Source: Terrabacter sp. Root181 | GTDB lineage: Bacteria > Actinomycetota > Actinomycetes > Actinomycetales > Dermatophilaceae | Assembly: GCF_001428505.1 (NCBI RefSeq) | Contig: NZ_LMHU01000010.1 | Location: 62,001 to 126,000, forward strand | DNA length: 64,000 bases | Reading direction: 5' to 3' | Part shown: in pieces, positions 29,371-37,851 of the stretch | How the letters are laid out: each line of letters starts with the position of its first letter | How positions within the stretch are numbered: position 1 is the first letter of the stretch | Program-made: the position numbers and the translations under genes | The notes under the pieces: generated by a model | Database searches by the model: none | Told to the model about the DNA's origin: nothing | Seen by the model: the letters and a program-made list of their open reading frames with translations, nothing else

Positions 29371-29946
29371 GTGAGCGTCCCCTCCCGTCCGTCCCCGCAG
29401 CCCGAGGCGGGCACCCACCAGGTCGAGGTCGCCGACCTCGACGCCGTCGAGCGCCAGCTCGGCCGCCCCCCGCGCGGCGTGGCCGAGGTGGCGCACCGCT
29501 GCCCGTGCGGCGAGCCCGACGTCCTGCGCACGGAGCCCCGCCTGCCCGACGGCACCCCGTTCCCGACGACCTACTACGCGACGTGCCCGCGCCTGACCGG
29601 CGCCGTGAGCACGCTCGAGACCGGCGGTCTGATGAAGGAGATGACCGAGCGGCTCACCCACGACGAGGAGCTCGCCGCGGCCTACGCCAGGGCGCACGAG
29701 CACTACCTCGCGCAGCGTGCCGAGCTCGGTGACGTGCCCGAGATCGACGGCATCTCCGCCGGCGGCATGCCGACCCGCGTCAAGTGCCTGCACGTCCTCG
29801 TCGCCCACTCGCTCGCTGCAGGTCCGGGCGTCAACCCGCTCGGTGACGAGGCCCTCGCGATGCTCGACGACTGGTGGCTCCCGACGTCGTGCGCCGCCGT
29901 GCACGCGGCCGAGGACGCCGCCGCCGAGGTGGCCGCCGGTGAGTGA
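29371..29946 (+). CDS. DUF501 family protein
   Basis: 191 residues, conserved actinobacterial family of unknown function. Cys-containing blocks are visible: HRCPCGEPDVLRTEPRLPDG, PTTYYATCPRL and TRVKCLHVLVAH, which could bind a metal. It lies between ftsB and ppx as in Mycobacterium (Rv1025) and overlaps the ppx start by 8 bases, so expression is coupled. Function is not known. Confidence 0.9.
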   Translation: MSVPSRPSPQPEAGTHQVEVADLDAVERQLGRPPRGVAEVAHRCPCGEPDVLRTEPRLPDGTPFPTTYYATCPRLTGAVSTLETGGLMKEMTERLTHDEELAAAYARAHEHYLAQRAELGDVPEIDGISAGGMPTRVKCLHVLVAHSLAAGPGVNPLGDEALAMLDDWWLPTSCAAVHAAEDAAAEVAAGE

Positions 29947-30913
29947 CACGACCCTCCGCGTCGGCGCTATCGACTGCGGCACCAACTCCATCCGCCTCCT
30001 CGTCGCCGACGTCGACCCCGCCACGGGTGCCCTCACCGACGTCCGGCGTCGCATGGAGATCGTCCGCCTGGGTCACGGCGTCGACCGCACGGGTGTCATC
30101 GCCCCCGAGTCGATGGAGCGCACGCTCGCGGTCACCCGGGAGTATGCCGCGGCGTGCCGTGAGCTGGGCGCGGTGCACGTGCGCTTCGTCGCCACGTCGG
30201 CCTCTCGCGACGCTCGCAACGCCGCCGACTTCATCGAGGGCGTGCGTGCCGCGTTCGTCGAGCACTACGGCACCGAGGTGTCGCCCGAGGTCGTCTCCGG
30301 TGACGAGGAGGCGGCGCTGTCGTTCGCGGGCGCCACGGGAGACCTTGCGGCACAGGGGGTCTCCGGGCCCTACCTCGTCGTCGACCTCGGTGGCGGCTCG
30401 ACGGAGCTCGTCCGCGGCACCGATCACGTCGAGGTCGCCCGTTCGGTCGACATCGGCTGCGTGCGGATGACCGAGCGACACCTCGTCAGCGACCCGCCCA
30501 CCGACGCCGAGATCGCGGCGGCCGTGCGCGACGTCGACGCGGCACTCGACGTGGCCGAGTCCGTGGTCCCCCTCGAGGGCGTCGCGACGCTCGTCGGACT
30601 CGCCGGCAGCGTCACGACGATCACGGCGCACCTGCTGCGCCTGACGGCATACGACGCCGAGCGCACCCACCTGGCGCGCTCCGCGCCGGCCGACATGGTC
30701 GCCGCGTGCGACGACCTGCTGGCCATGTCGCGCGCGCAGCGCGCCGAGCTGCCCTACATGCACCCGGGGCGCGTCGACGTCATCGGCGCGGGCGCACTGG
30801 TGTGGAGACGGGTCGTCGAGCGGGTCGTCGACCGCGCGGGCGTCACCGAGGTCGTCACGTCCGAGCACGACATCCTCGACGGCATCGCGCTCAGCGCAGC
30901 CCGCGGCGCCTGA
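29939..30913 (+). CDS. ppx: Exopolyphosphatase (Ppx/GppA family)
   Basis: 324 residues, the short actinobacterial form without the C-terminal HD domain. Actin-fold phosphate loops: GAIDCGTNSIRLLVADV (about 8-24) and LVVDLGGGSTELVRG (about 141-155). The family hydrolyses polyphosphate or pppGpp; short forms may prefer short chains. GTG 29939 overlaps the DUF501 stop. It is the last gene of the eno operon and is convergent with the mannosyltransferase 8 bases away. Confidence 0.92.
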   Translation: MSDTTLRVGAIDCGTNSIRLLVADVDPATGALTDVRRRMEIVRLGHGVDRTGVIAPESMERTLAVTREYAAACRELGAVHVRFVATSASRDARNAADFIEGVRAAFVEHYGTEVSPEVVSGDEEAALSFAGATGDLAAQGVSGPYLVVDLGGGSTELVRGTDHVEVARSVDIGCVRMTERHLVSDPPTDAEIAAAVRDVDAALDVAESVVPLEGVATLVGLAGSVTTITAHLLRLTAYDAERTHLARSAPADMVAACDDLLAMSRAQRAELPYMHPGRVDVIGAGALVWRRVVERVVDRAGVTEVVTSEHDILDGIALSAARGA

Positions 30914-30920
30914 CCGGGCG

Positions 30921-32504
30921 TCAGCCGCGGGGGAGCGCGGCGGCGAGCACGGGCTCGCCGGCCTGCTCGTGCACGCGACGGCGGTTGGCCCGCAGCCGGG
31001 CCGCCATCCACAGGGCTGCCGAGACGCCGAGCGCCCACGTGCCGTTGGAGACCGTCGCGTCGACGACGCCATAGGTCACGAAGAAGAGCGTCACGAAGAC
31101 GACGGCTCGCACGTGCTTGGCTGAGAGGCGCACGGCGGCGAGGAGCAGCCCGCCCCAGAGGAGGTACCACGGGTGGAGGACCGGGCCGGAGGCGCAGAGC
31201 ACGAGCAGGGCGCACGCGGTGGCGAGCACCGGGTTGCGCGGGGCGACGCGCCACGTGATCCACGCGATGCCGGCGAGGCTCACGAGCAGGCCGATCGTCT
31301 GCGCGATGGGGACGGGCGCCGAGGCCACGCTCTCGGGCATGCCGGCCAGCCTCAGGAGCCACTCGACGACGCTGCCGACGAAGGTCGGGGGCGAGAGCAT
31401 CGAGCGCAGTGAGACCGGCACGGAGAGGTTCGGGATCCAGCCCCAGCCCAGGCCGGTCAGCGCCGTGATGCCCGTGAACGTCGACGCGGTGATGCCGCCG
31501 TAGACGAGTCCGTGGCGGACCATCGCCTTGAGGCGCGCCGGGGCGCCGGGCTCGAGGTCGGTCTGGGCCTGCAGGGCCATGCCGACGACGCCGATGAGGG
31601 CCAGGACGGCCGTCTGCTTGTAGGCGGCGGCCGCCGCGATCGTCATGGCCGCCAGGATGAACTGGCCGCGGCTGGCGAGGAGCAGGGCGAAGACGACGAG
31701 GGCGACCATGACGGCGTCGCCGTGCCCACCGCCGATGAAGTGCATCATGACGAGCGGGTTGAGCACCCCGAGCCAGAGGGCGTGCCGGCCGCTGACGCCG
31801 TAGCGCTCGGCGAGGCGGGGGAGGGCGTACGCGAGCAGCCCCACCGCGAGCAGCGCCGGCACGCGCATGGCGACGGCCGAGACGTACGCGTTGTCGGGGA
31901 AGATCCCGACGACGACGTGCTGGACCTGGAGCGCGAGCGGGCCGTACGGCGCAGGGGTGTCGACCCACATCGGGTCGACCTGGTCGGCGAACGGCCCCGG
32001 CACCCAGAACGGGCCCACGGCATACGGGTCCATCCCGCGGGAGACGATCTTGCCCTGGGCGGCGTAGCTGTAGGCGTCGCGGCTGAAGAGCGGCGGCGCG
32101 AGCATGATGGGCAGGCTCCAGAGGAGCCAGGCGAGCGAGGGCGCCTTGCGGCCGTGGACCGGGCGCATCCGCAGCCACGCGTCGACGAGCAGCGCCATGC
32201 CGACCGCGAGCAGGATCGTCGTCAGGACCCGTCCGGCTCCGGTGCCGAGCCACTCGAGGCCGAAGCGCTCGATGAGCGGCGACGCCGGCAGCTCGAAGGT
32301 GTCGGCGGGCAGGAAGGCGGGGCTGATCGAGCCGGCCGCCACCAGCGACATGCCGAGCGTGCCGCGGCGGACCATGGGGTCGGCCCAGCTGCGACGCATG
32401 GCCGCGGCGAGACGCTCCCCGAACTCGACGACGCGGGGGTCGACGACCCAGGGCGTGCGGACGGGAGCCGTCGTCGTCGCGCCGGCGACACGGTGCTCCA
32501 GCAC
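30921..32504 (-). CDS. MptB-like alpha-1,6-mannosyltransferase (GT-C, polyprenol-phosphate mannose dependent)
   Basis: 527 residues with about 12-13 membrane helices. The first extracellular loop carries FSRDAYSYAAQGKIVSRGMD, then DPYAVGPFWVPG and VDTPAPYGPLALQVQ, typical of the MptA/MptB family that extends lipomannan-type glycans using polyprenol-phosphate-mannose. It suggests a mannose-bearing lipoglycan in the envelope. GTG 32504 has AAGGAG at good spacing. Confidence 0.9.
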   Translation of the reverse strand: MLEHRVAGATTTAPVRTPWVVDPRVVEFGERLAAAMRRSWADPMVRRGTLGMSLVAAGSISPAFLPADTFELPASPLIERFGLEWLGTGAGRVLTTILLAVGMALLVDAWLRMRPVHGRKAPSLAWLLWSLPIMLAPPLFSRDAYSYAAQGKIVSRGMDPYAVGPFWVPGPFADQVDPMWVDTPAPYGPLALQVQHVVVGIFPDNAYVSAVAMRVPALLAVGLLAYALPRLAERYGVSGRHALWLGVLNPLVMMHFIGGGHGDAVMVALVVFALLLASRGQFILAAMTIAAAAAYKQTAVLALIGVVGMALQAQTDLEPGAPARLKAMVRHGLVYGGITASTFTGITALTGLGWGWIPNLSVPVSLRSMLSPPTFVGSVVEWLLRLAGMPESVASAPVPIAQTIGLLVSLAGIAWITWRVAPRNPVLATACALLVLCASGPVLHPWYLLWGGLLLAAVRLSAKHVRAVVFVTLFFVTYGVVDATVSNGTWALGVSAALWMAARLRANRRRVHEQAGEPVLAAALPRG

Positions 32505-32960
32505 CCGCTGCTCCTTCGTGTGGTCTGAGGGGTTCGCACTCTCGATGCGGCACAGGTCGTGCAGGAGCGCGGTGAACTGGCCCCTGGACCTCGATCTCGA
32601 GGGTCAGTCTAGGCGGAGCGGGAGGGTGCGTGCCGTGCCACGCCCAAGGCGTGGGCCGGACTGTTACCTTGCCGCTCTGGGACGGCTGACTTCCGTCACG
32701 TACCCCCGGAGGGACTCGAACCCTCACCGTTGGCGATTTTAAGTCGCCTGCCTCTGCCGATTGGGCCACGGGGGCGGGGTCCCCAGTATGCCCGTCGAGC
32801 CGTGCCGGGACGGTCGACCGGGCCGCGTCACGATCACGTTTCGGGCGTGTGCTTCTCGCGCGCGGGAACCTTCCGGAGGGGTGCGTTCGCTTACTCTTGG
32901 GGACAGTCGCCACGCCCATTCGCGGGTCGTGGCACCCAGTGCTTCGAGGAGCGCACTCAC
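32505..32960. other. Gap holding tRNA-Leu and two divergent promoters
   Basis: 456 bases. Apart from tRNA-Leu (32701-32775) no gene is seen. On the minus strand TAGACT (about 32606-32611) is a candidate -10 for the mannosyltransferase. The TTACTCT box near 32890 is a candidate for the Bax-inhibitor-like gene. Confidence 0.4.
32701..32775 (-). tRNA. tRNA-Leu (anticodon TAA) with short variable loop
   Basis: Read on the minus strand, acceptor GCCCCCG pairs with CGGGGGT (first pair G-U), followed by discriminator A. The anticodon stem GGCGA/TCGCC carries loop CTTAAAA (TAA). The T arm is GAGGG-TTCGAGT-CCCTC. CCA is not encoded. The variable loop is only about 6 nt (AACGGT), although Leu tRNAs normally have a long arm. 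Discriminator A fits Leu. The anticodon call is certain; amino-acid identity is from the anticodon. Confidence 0.85.
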
Positions 32961-33845
32961 ATGGCAGGTGGAAACCCGGTCTTCGACCGGCTCAACAAGC
33001 AGATCGAGAAGGAGCGCTACGCCGGCTTCGACGCGCCCCAGGGCAGTCCGCAGCAGCCGGCGCAGCAGGGCACGCAGGCCGCCACGGCCGGCTACGCGGG
33101 CCAGGATGCGATGACCGCGCAGCAGCTCAACGAGATGTACGCGCAGCCGCCGGCCGGTCCGGCCGACACCGGTCGCGTCACGGTCGACGACGTCGTCGTC
33201 AAGAGCATCGCGCTCTTCGTCGTCACGATCGCCGTGGCCTTCGTGTCGTGGTTCTGGACCGAGGCCAACACCGACATGACGCTGCCGTTCTGGCTCGGCG
33301 GCATGTTCGGCACGCTGATCCTCGGCTTCGTCATCGCCTTCATGAAGAAGGTCTCGGTGCCGCTGCTCATGGTCTACGCCGTGCTGCAGGGCGCCTTCCT
33401 CGGTGCCTTCAGCCAGTACATCGCGGCGATCCCGGACTACGACGGCGTCGTGCAGATGGCCGTGCTCGCGACGCTCTGCGTCTTCGTGGCCATGTACGTC
33501 GGCTACGCGACCGGCTTCGTCAAGGTCAACGACAAGACGCGCCGGATGTTCTTCTTCGCGATCGTCGGCTACGGCCTCTTCTCGCTGCTGCAGGTCGTGC
33601 TGCTCATGACCGGCGTCATCGACGGCTGGGGCTTCGGGGCCAGCGGCCCGCTCGGCATCGGGCTGTCGATCCTCGGCGTCGGCCTCGCGTCGTACTCCCT
33701 GGCCATCGACTTCGACTCGATCGACCGTGCGGTCCAGATGGGCGCCCCGAAGAAGTACTCGTGGCTGCTCGCCCACGGCCTCATCGTCTCGATCGTCTGG
33801 CTCTACATCGAGTTCGTCCGTCTCTTCGCGCGTCTGCGCGACTGA
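32961..33845 (+). CDS. Bax inhibitor-1/YccA family membrane protein
   Basis: 294 residues. A Gln/Ala-rich cytoplasmic N-terminus (about 1-75) precedes seven hydrophobic helices (for example IALFVVTIAVAFVSWFW, VVLLMTGVIDGWGF). The C-terminal SYSLAIDFDSIDRAVQMGAP is a signature of this family with acidic residues linked to pH-dependent Ca leak. The physiological role in bacteria is unclear. GAGGAGC lies 8 nt before ATG 32961. Confidence 0.9.
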   Translation: MAGGNPVFDRLNKQIEKERYAGFDAPQGSPQQPAQQGTQAATAGYAGQDAMTAQQLNEMYAQPPAGPADTGRVTVDDVVVKSIALFVVTIAVAFVSWFWTEANTDMTLPFWLGGMFGTLILGFVIAFMKKVSVPLLMVYAVLQGAFLGAFSQYIAAIPDYDGVVQMAVLATLCVFVAMYVGYATGFVKVNDKTRRMFFFAIVGYGLFSLLQVVLLMTGVIDGWGFGASGPLGIGLSILGVGLASYSLAIDFDSIDRAVQMGAPKKYSWLLAHGLIVSIVWLYIEFVRLFARLRD

Positions 33846-33851
33846 CGTCCG

Positions 33852-34136
33852 ATGACACCTTCAGGCGCGGGTTCGCCGACCCCGCAGGAGGTGTCCGACG
33901 AGCTCCGGCGCGTGGTCGAGCGGTGGCACCAGCTGCCGCTCGACCACGTCGTCCAGTCGCTCGCCGACCGCGTGGCCGGGTCCCGTGGCGGCGAATCGCA
34001 GCCGGTGCCCGACCTCGGCCCGGCCGTCGTCATGGACCAGCTGGCCGTCATGGTCCTCGACCTCTATCGGGCCCGGCCCGGCACCGACCCCACCTCAGTC
34101 GCGGACGAGCTGGCCGGCATACGCCGCTCCCTCTAG
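33852..34136 (+). CDS. Small conserved-looking hypothetical protein
   Basis: 94 residues, 6 bases after the Bax-inhibitor-like gene, so probably co-transcribed. It is mostly helical by appearance (SDELRRVVERWHQLPLDHVV, VVMDQLAVMVLDLYRARPG), soluble, without Cys or known motifs. A strong terminator follows. Codon usage fits the neighbours, which supports a real gene. Function is unknown. Confidence 0.7.
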   Translation: MTPSGAGSPTPQEVSDELRRVVERWHQLPLDHVVQSLADRVAGSRGGESQPVPDLGPAVVMDQLAVMVLDLYRARPGTDPTSVADELAGIRRSL

Positions 34137-34168
34137 GCGAGTGGGCTCCTTCCCCCGGCCCCGAACAC

Positions 34169-34205
34169 CGAGTGGGCACCGTCCCGCGGGGACGGTGCCC
34201 ACTCG
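34169..34205. terminator. Bidirectional terminator before the thiolase gene
   Basis: A perfect 17-bp stem (CGAGTGGGCACCGTCCC and complement) with a 3-nt loop GCG lies between convergent genes. Confidence 0.85.
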
Positions 34206-34227
34206 ACGTGGTGCTGGGGGAGGAGCC

Positions 34228-35451
34228 TCAGCTGAGGCGCTCGAAGATGACGGCCATACCCTGGCCGCCGCCGACGCACATCGTCTCGAGGCCGAACTGG
34301 CCGTCGCGCTCGCGCAGCGCGTTGACCAGGGTGCCGGTGATGCGCGCGCCGGTCGCACCGAACGGGTGGCCGATGGCGATGGCGCCGCCGTTGACGTTGA
34401 GCTTGTCGTAGTCCATCCCGATCTGGTCGGCCGAGCCGATGACCTGGGCGGCGAAGGCCTCGTTGATCTCGTAGAGGTCGATGTCGCCGATCGACAGGCC
34501 CGCACGCTTGAGGGCGAGGTTGGTCGCGTCGACCGGGCCGAGGCCCATGATCTCGGGGGAGAGGCCGGTCGCGGCCGTCGAGACGACGCGCGCCAGCGGC
34601 TCGAGCCCGAGCTCCCTGGCCTTGGTGTCGCTCATGATGACGAGCGCCGCGGCGCCGTCGTTGAGGGGGCAGCAGTTGCCGGCGGTCACGGTGCCCTGCT
34701 GGCGGAAGACGGGGTTCAGGCCCTGCACGGCCTCGAGCGTCACGCCGGCGCGGGGGCCGTCGTCCTTGGTGACGACGGTGCCGTCGGGGGTCGTGACCGG
34801 CGTGATCTCCCAGTCGAAGAAGCCCCGGCCGATGGCGGCCTCGGCGCGGTTCTGCGAGGTGACACCCCACTCGTCCTGACGCTCACGGGAGATGCCGTAG
34901 GCCGTCGCGACGTTCTCGGCCGTCTGGCCCATCGCGATGTAGATGTCGGGGAGCAGGCCCTCCTCGCGCGGGTCGGTCCACGTCTCGTTGGTCTCGGCGA
35001 TCCGCTTGGTGCGGGCCTGGGCCTCGGTGAAGCGGCCGTTCTGCTGGTCCTCCTTGGCGCCGCCGGCACCGGCCCAGTCGGTGTACTGCGAGACGCACTC
35101 GACGCCGGCCGACACGAAGATGTCGCCCTCGCCGGCCTTGATCGCGTGGAAGGCCATCCGGGTCGTCTGGGCCGAGGAGGCGCAGAAGCGGTTGATCGTG
35201 GCAGCGGGTGTCGCGTCGAGGTCGAGCAACGTGGCGACGACCTTGGCCATGTTGGAGCCGTGCCGGCCCGAGGGCTCGGCGCAGCCGAGGTAGAGGTCCT
35301 CGACGAGGCGCTTGTCGAGCGCGGGCACCTTGTCGAGCGCGGCCTGGATGACCGTGGCGGCGAGGTCGTCGGGACGGACCTCCTTGAGCGAGCCCTTGAA
35401 GGCCCGGCCGAACGGCGAGCGGGCGGTCGAGACGATGACGGCTTCGGTCAC
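34228..35451 (-). CDS. Acetyl-CoA C-acyltransferase (thiolase)
   Basis: 407 residues. Thiolase signatures: NRFCASSAQT with acylated Cys90, NEAFAAQV, GGAIAIGHPFGATGAR with the His near 362, and CVGGGQGMA with the second Cys near 392. It catalyses the last step of fatty-acid beta-oxidation (or the reverse condensation). GTG 35451 has AGGAG 9 nt upstream. There is no fadB-like partner in the window. An imperfect TetR-type palindrome lies 50 bases upstream. Confidence 0.94.
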   Translation of the reverse strand: MTEAVIVSTARSPFGRAFKGSLKEVRPDDLAATVIQAALDKVPALDKRLVEDLYLGCAEPSGRHGSNMAKVVATLLDLDATPAATINRFCASSAQTTRMAFHAIKAGEGDIFVSAGVECVSQYTDWAGAGGAKEDQQNGRFTEAQARTKRIAETNETWTDPREEGLLPDIYIAMGQTAENVATAYGISRERQDEWGVTSQNRAEAAIGRGFFDWEITPVTTPDGTVVTKDDGPRAGVTLEAVQGLNPVFRQQGTVTAGNCCPLNDGAAALVIMSDTKARELGLEPLARVVSTAATGLSPEIMGLGPVDATNLALKRAGLSIGDIDLYEINEAFAAQVIGSADQIGMDYDKLNVNGGAIAIGHPFGATGARITGTLVNALRERDGQFGLETMCVGGGQGMAVIFERLS

Positions 35452-35502
35452 GGGGGATCTCCTGGTGCAGCATCGACAGCCCGCGCGGCGGTGCGACGGG
35501 CG

Positions 35503-35520
35503 ACTAAGCGCTTGCTCAGT
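35503..35520. promoter_or_regulatory. Imperfect operator upstream of thiolase
   Basis: ACTAAGC-GCTT-GCTCAGT is an inverted repeat with 6 of 7 pairs. It lies in the divergent region upstream of thiolase and has the look of a TetR-family operator of a fatty-acid catabolic gene. Confidence 0.45.
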
Positions 35521-35675
35521 CCCCACGATGGTAGGACGTCCTCGCACCGGTTGGACAGGCCGTCGGCCATGACCTGCGTCTCGCCGATAGGGTGGGGCAG
35601 TTGTCGGCGCCGTCCGCGCCGACCCGGTCCGGACACCCACACCGGACCCTCCGACGATCAGGGGGCACGCCCACC

Positions 35676-36437
35676 ATGAAGACCTTCACGACCCGCGTCG
35701 TCGCCGTGTCCGGCGCGATCGCGATCAGCCTCGGCGCAGCCGCGTGCTCGAAGTCCGAGACGCCCACCAGCGGCTCCACCGGTTCCAGCTCGTCCACGCC
35801 CGCCGCCTCGACGAGCTCGACGTCGACCCCCGCCGGCGACGCCCCCGAGGCCTCCGACATCCTCGACAAGGCCAAGACCAACGCGCTGGCCGCCACGTCG
35901 GGCGCCTTCGTCGGCCAGGTCGACCAGAGCGGCAAGACGATCAAGATCGACTTCAAGGGCACGAGCGACGGCAAGACCGCCGACATCGCCATCGAGATGG
36001 AGGGCGACGGCAAGGCTCGCGTCATCTCCGTCGGCGACGCCGTCTACATCCAGGGCGACGAGACCTTCTGGAAGAAGCAGGGCGCCCCGGCGTCCGTGCA
36101 GAAGGCCGGCGACAAGTTCATCAAGGCGCCGTCCTCGGCCGGTTCGATGACCGAGAGCCTCAGCCTCAAGAGCTTCCTCCAGAAGGCCTTCGGTGCGGTC
36201 ACGCCGGAGCAGCTGGCCACCGACGTCGCGAGCGAGAACGTCGGCGGCGTGGACTGCTGGGTGCTCACCGACAAGAAGGGCAAGGCCGAGGGGGCGCTCT
36301 ACGTCTCCAAGGACAAGAACGAGGTCGTGCGCTTCACCGGCTCCACGGACAGCCCCGGCCAGCTCGACTTCTCCCAGTGGAACGCCGACCTGGGGATCAA
36401 GGCGCCCGAGGCGAGCCAGATCATGAAGATCAGCTGA
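35676..36437 (+). CDS. LppX/LprG-like lipoprotein
   Basis: 253 residues. The signal peptide ends in LGAAAC (Cys24), followed by a Ser/Thr/Gly linker (25-60) and a beta-rich domain (KTIKIDFKGTSDGKTADIAI, VGGVDCWVLTDKKGKAEGALYVS) resembling the LppX/LprAFG and LolA fold, which carries lipids across the periplasm in mycobacteria. Lipid cargo is an inference. A TAGGGT box about 85 bases upstream may be its -10. A strong hairpin follows. Confidence 0.8.
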   Translation: MKTFTTRVVAVSGAIAISLGAAACSKSETPTSGSTGSSSSTPAASTSSTSTPAGDAPEASDILDKAKTNALAATSGAFVGQVDQSGKTIKIDFKGTSDGKTADIAIEMEGDGKARVISVGDAVYIQGDETFWKKQGAPASVQKAGDKFIKAPSSAGSMTESLSLKSFLQKAFGAVTPEQLATDVASENVGGVDCWVLTDKKGKAEGALYVSKDKNEVVRFTGSTDSPGQLDFSQWNADLGIKAPEASQIMKIS

Positions 36438-36452
36438 TTCCGTAAGCAGCAC

Positions 36453-36486
36453 GAAGGGGCCGTCCGCACGAGCGGGCGGCCCCTTC
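36453..36486. terminator. Bidirectional terminator after the lipoprotein gene
   Basis: A 14-bp stem (GAAGGGGCCGTCCG with one wobble) and a 6-nt loop, between convergent genes. Confidence 0.75.
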
Positions 36487-36520
36487 GCCGTCCCCGGTCC
36501 CCGGTCCCCGGGTGCCGGGG

Positions 36521-37705
36521 TCAGCGCAGGACGGGGTCCTCGGCGCGTCCGTCCGAGGGCCGCCCGTCCGAGTCGCCGGAGCTGCCGTAGTCGCCGGAGT
36601 CGCCCGCCCGCAGCGGGTCCGCCTCACCGAGGGCGTAGGCCGTCCCGGTCGTCCCCGGACCCGACCCGGGCGCGTCGGCGGGCACCTCACGCGTTCCTCC
36701 CGACGCCGGCAGGGGCACGGCCGGACGAATGCGGTGCAGCAGCACGGCCCAGCGCCCGTGGGCGCCCCGGGCCTGCCCGCCGACCTCGGCGGGGGCCACC
36801 TCCGTGCCCGGCTGCGTGACGGCGCGGGTCGCCGCGACCGCCAGCGGGCCGACGCTCTCGCCGCGGCGGAGGTTGGGCTGGATCGGGGTGCGCCCCTCGC
36901 CGAAGAGGTCGAGCGCCGCGCTGACGGTCGGGAGCAGGGCTGCCGCGACGCGCGCGTAGCCGGCCGGGCTCGGGTGGAAGCGGTCCTTGCTGAACATCAC
37001 GTGCGGCTCGGCCGAGAAGGCCTCGCTGAGCAGGTCGCCGATCGACACGGCACGGCCGCCGGCCTCGACGACGGCGACCGTCTGTGCCGCGGCGAGGTCG
37101 CGGGACCAGCGGCGCGCGAGCAGGCGCAGGGGCTGGGGCAGGGGCTGGATGGCGCCGAGGTCGGGGCAGGTGCCGACGACGACCTCGGCCCCGGCCTCGC
37201 GGAGGCAGTGGACGGCCATCTCGAGGTGGCGCACGGCGATGGACTTGTCGATGCGGTGGGTCACGTCGTTGGCACCGACCATGATGACGGCGACGTCGGG
37301 CGCGGGGACGGCGGCGAGACCGCGCTCGACCTGCTCGTCGAGACCGGTGGACTCGGCGCCGATGACGGCGACGTTGGTCAGCTCGACCGGCCGGCCGCTG
37401 AAGGCCGCGACGCCGCTGGCGATCGTCGCGCCGATGGTCTGGTGCGGATGGTCGGCGCCCATCCCCACACCGGTCGAGTCGCCGAGCACGAGGAACTGCA
37501 GGGGCACGCCCGAGCCCGAGCCGTAGGTGCCGCTGTCGGACGGGGCTCCCTCGAAGGGCTGGCCCACGATCCGTCGGGCCATCATCGCCTCGCCGCGCAG
37601 GATGCCGTAGCCGAGGGCTCCGAGCGCGCCGAGACCGGCGACGCCCATCCCGCCGCCGTAGGCGGCCGCCTGGGCGATCTTGCGCGCGCGTCGTGCACGC
37701 CCCAT
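36521..37705 (-). CDS. Membrane-anchored SGNH/GDSL hydrolase
   Basis: 394 residues. One N-terminal hydrophobic segment (GVAGLGALGALGYGIL), then the SGNH blocks: VLGDSTGVGMG (catalytic Ser), VGANDVTH (Asn block) and DRFHPSPAGYARVA (Asp and His). The C-terminal ~100 residues are Pro/Gly/Ser-rich. Such enzymes deacylate lipids, glycans or peptidoglycan; the substrate is unknown. ATG 37705 is preferred, with GGGAGGGG 8 nt upstream; an in-frame GTG at 37756 is possible. It is divergent from cbs. Confidence 0.85.
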   Translation of the reverse strand: MGRARRARKIAQAAAYGGGMGVAGLGALGALGYGILRGEAMMARRIVGQPFEGAPSDSGTYGSGSGVPLQFLVLGDSTGVGMGADHPHQTIGATIASGVAAFSGRPVELTNVAVIGAESTGLDEQVERGLAAVPAPDVAVIMVGANDVTHRIDKSIAVRHLEMAVHCLREAGAEVVVGTCPDLGAIQPLPQPLRLLARRWSRDLAAAQTVAVVEAGGRAVSIGDLLSEAFSAEPHVMFSKDRFHPSPAGYARVAAALLPTVSAALDLFGEGRTPIQPNLRRGESVGPLAVAATRAVTQPGTEVAPAEVGGQARGAHGRWAVLLHRIRPAVPLPASGGTREVPADAPGSGPGTTGTAYALGEADPLRAGDSGDYGSSGDSDGRPSDGRAEDPVLR

Positions 37706-37839
37706 GCCGGAGCCCCTCCCTCGTCGTGGTCGAGCCGGCTCGACCGGGTCCACCACGGTAACGCCCCACCCGGACCGTCCGTGCCCCGTTTGCCGCTGCT
37801 GGGCGGCACCGCCTGTCTCGGCACGTGGGACGGCCCTCC

Positions 37840-37845
37840 TAGGAT
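37840..37845 (+). promoter_or_regulatory. -10 box TAGGAT of a probable leaderless cbs promoter
   Basis: TAGGAT ends 6 nt before the GTG of cbs and no ribosome site is present. Confidence 0.5.
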
Positions 37846-37851
37846 GGGCGC

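Noticed and set aside
32870-32900. ECF promoter GGGAAC...CGTTC before the Bax-inhibitor-like gene
   Set aside because: The spacing between the two elements is about 2-3 nt too short for a normal ECF promoter.
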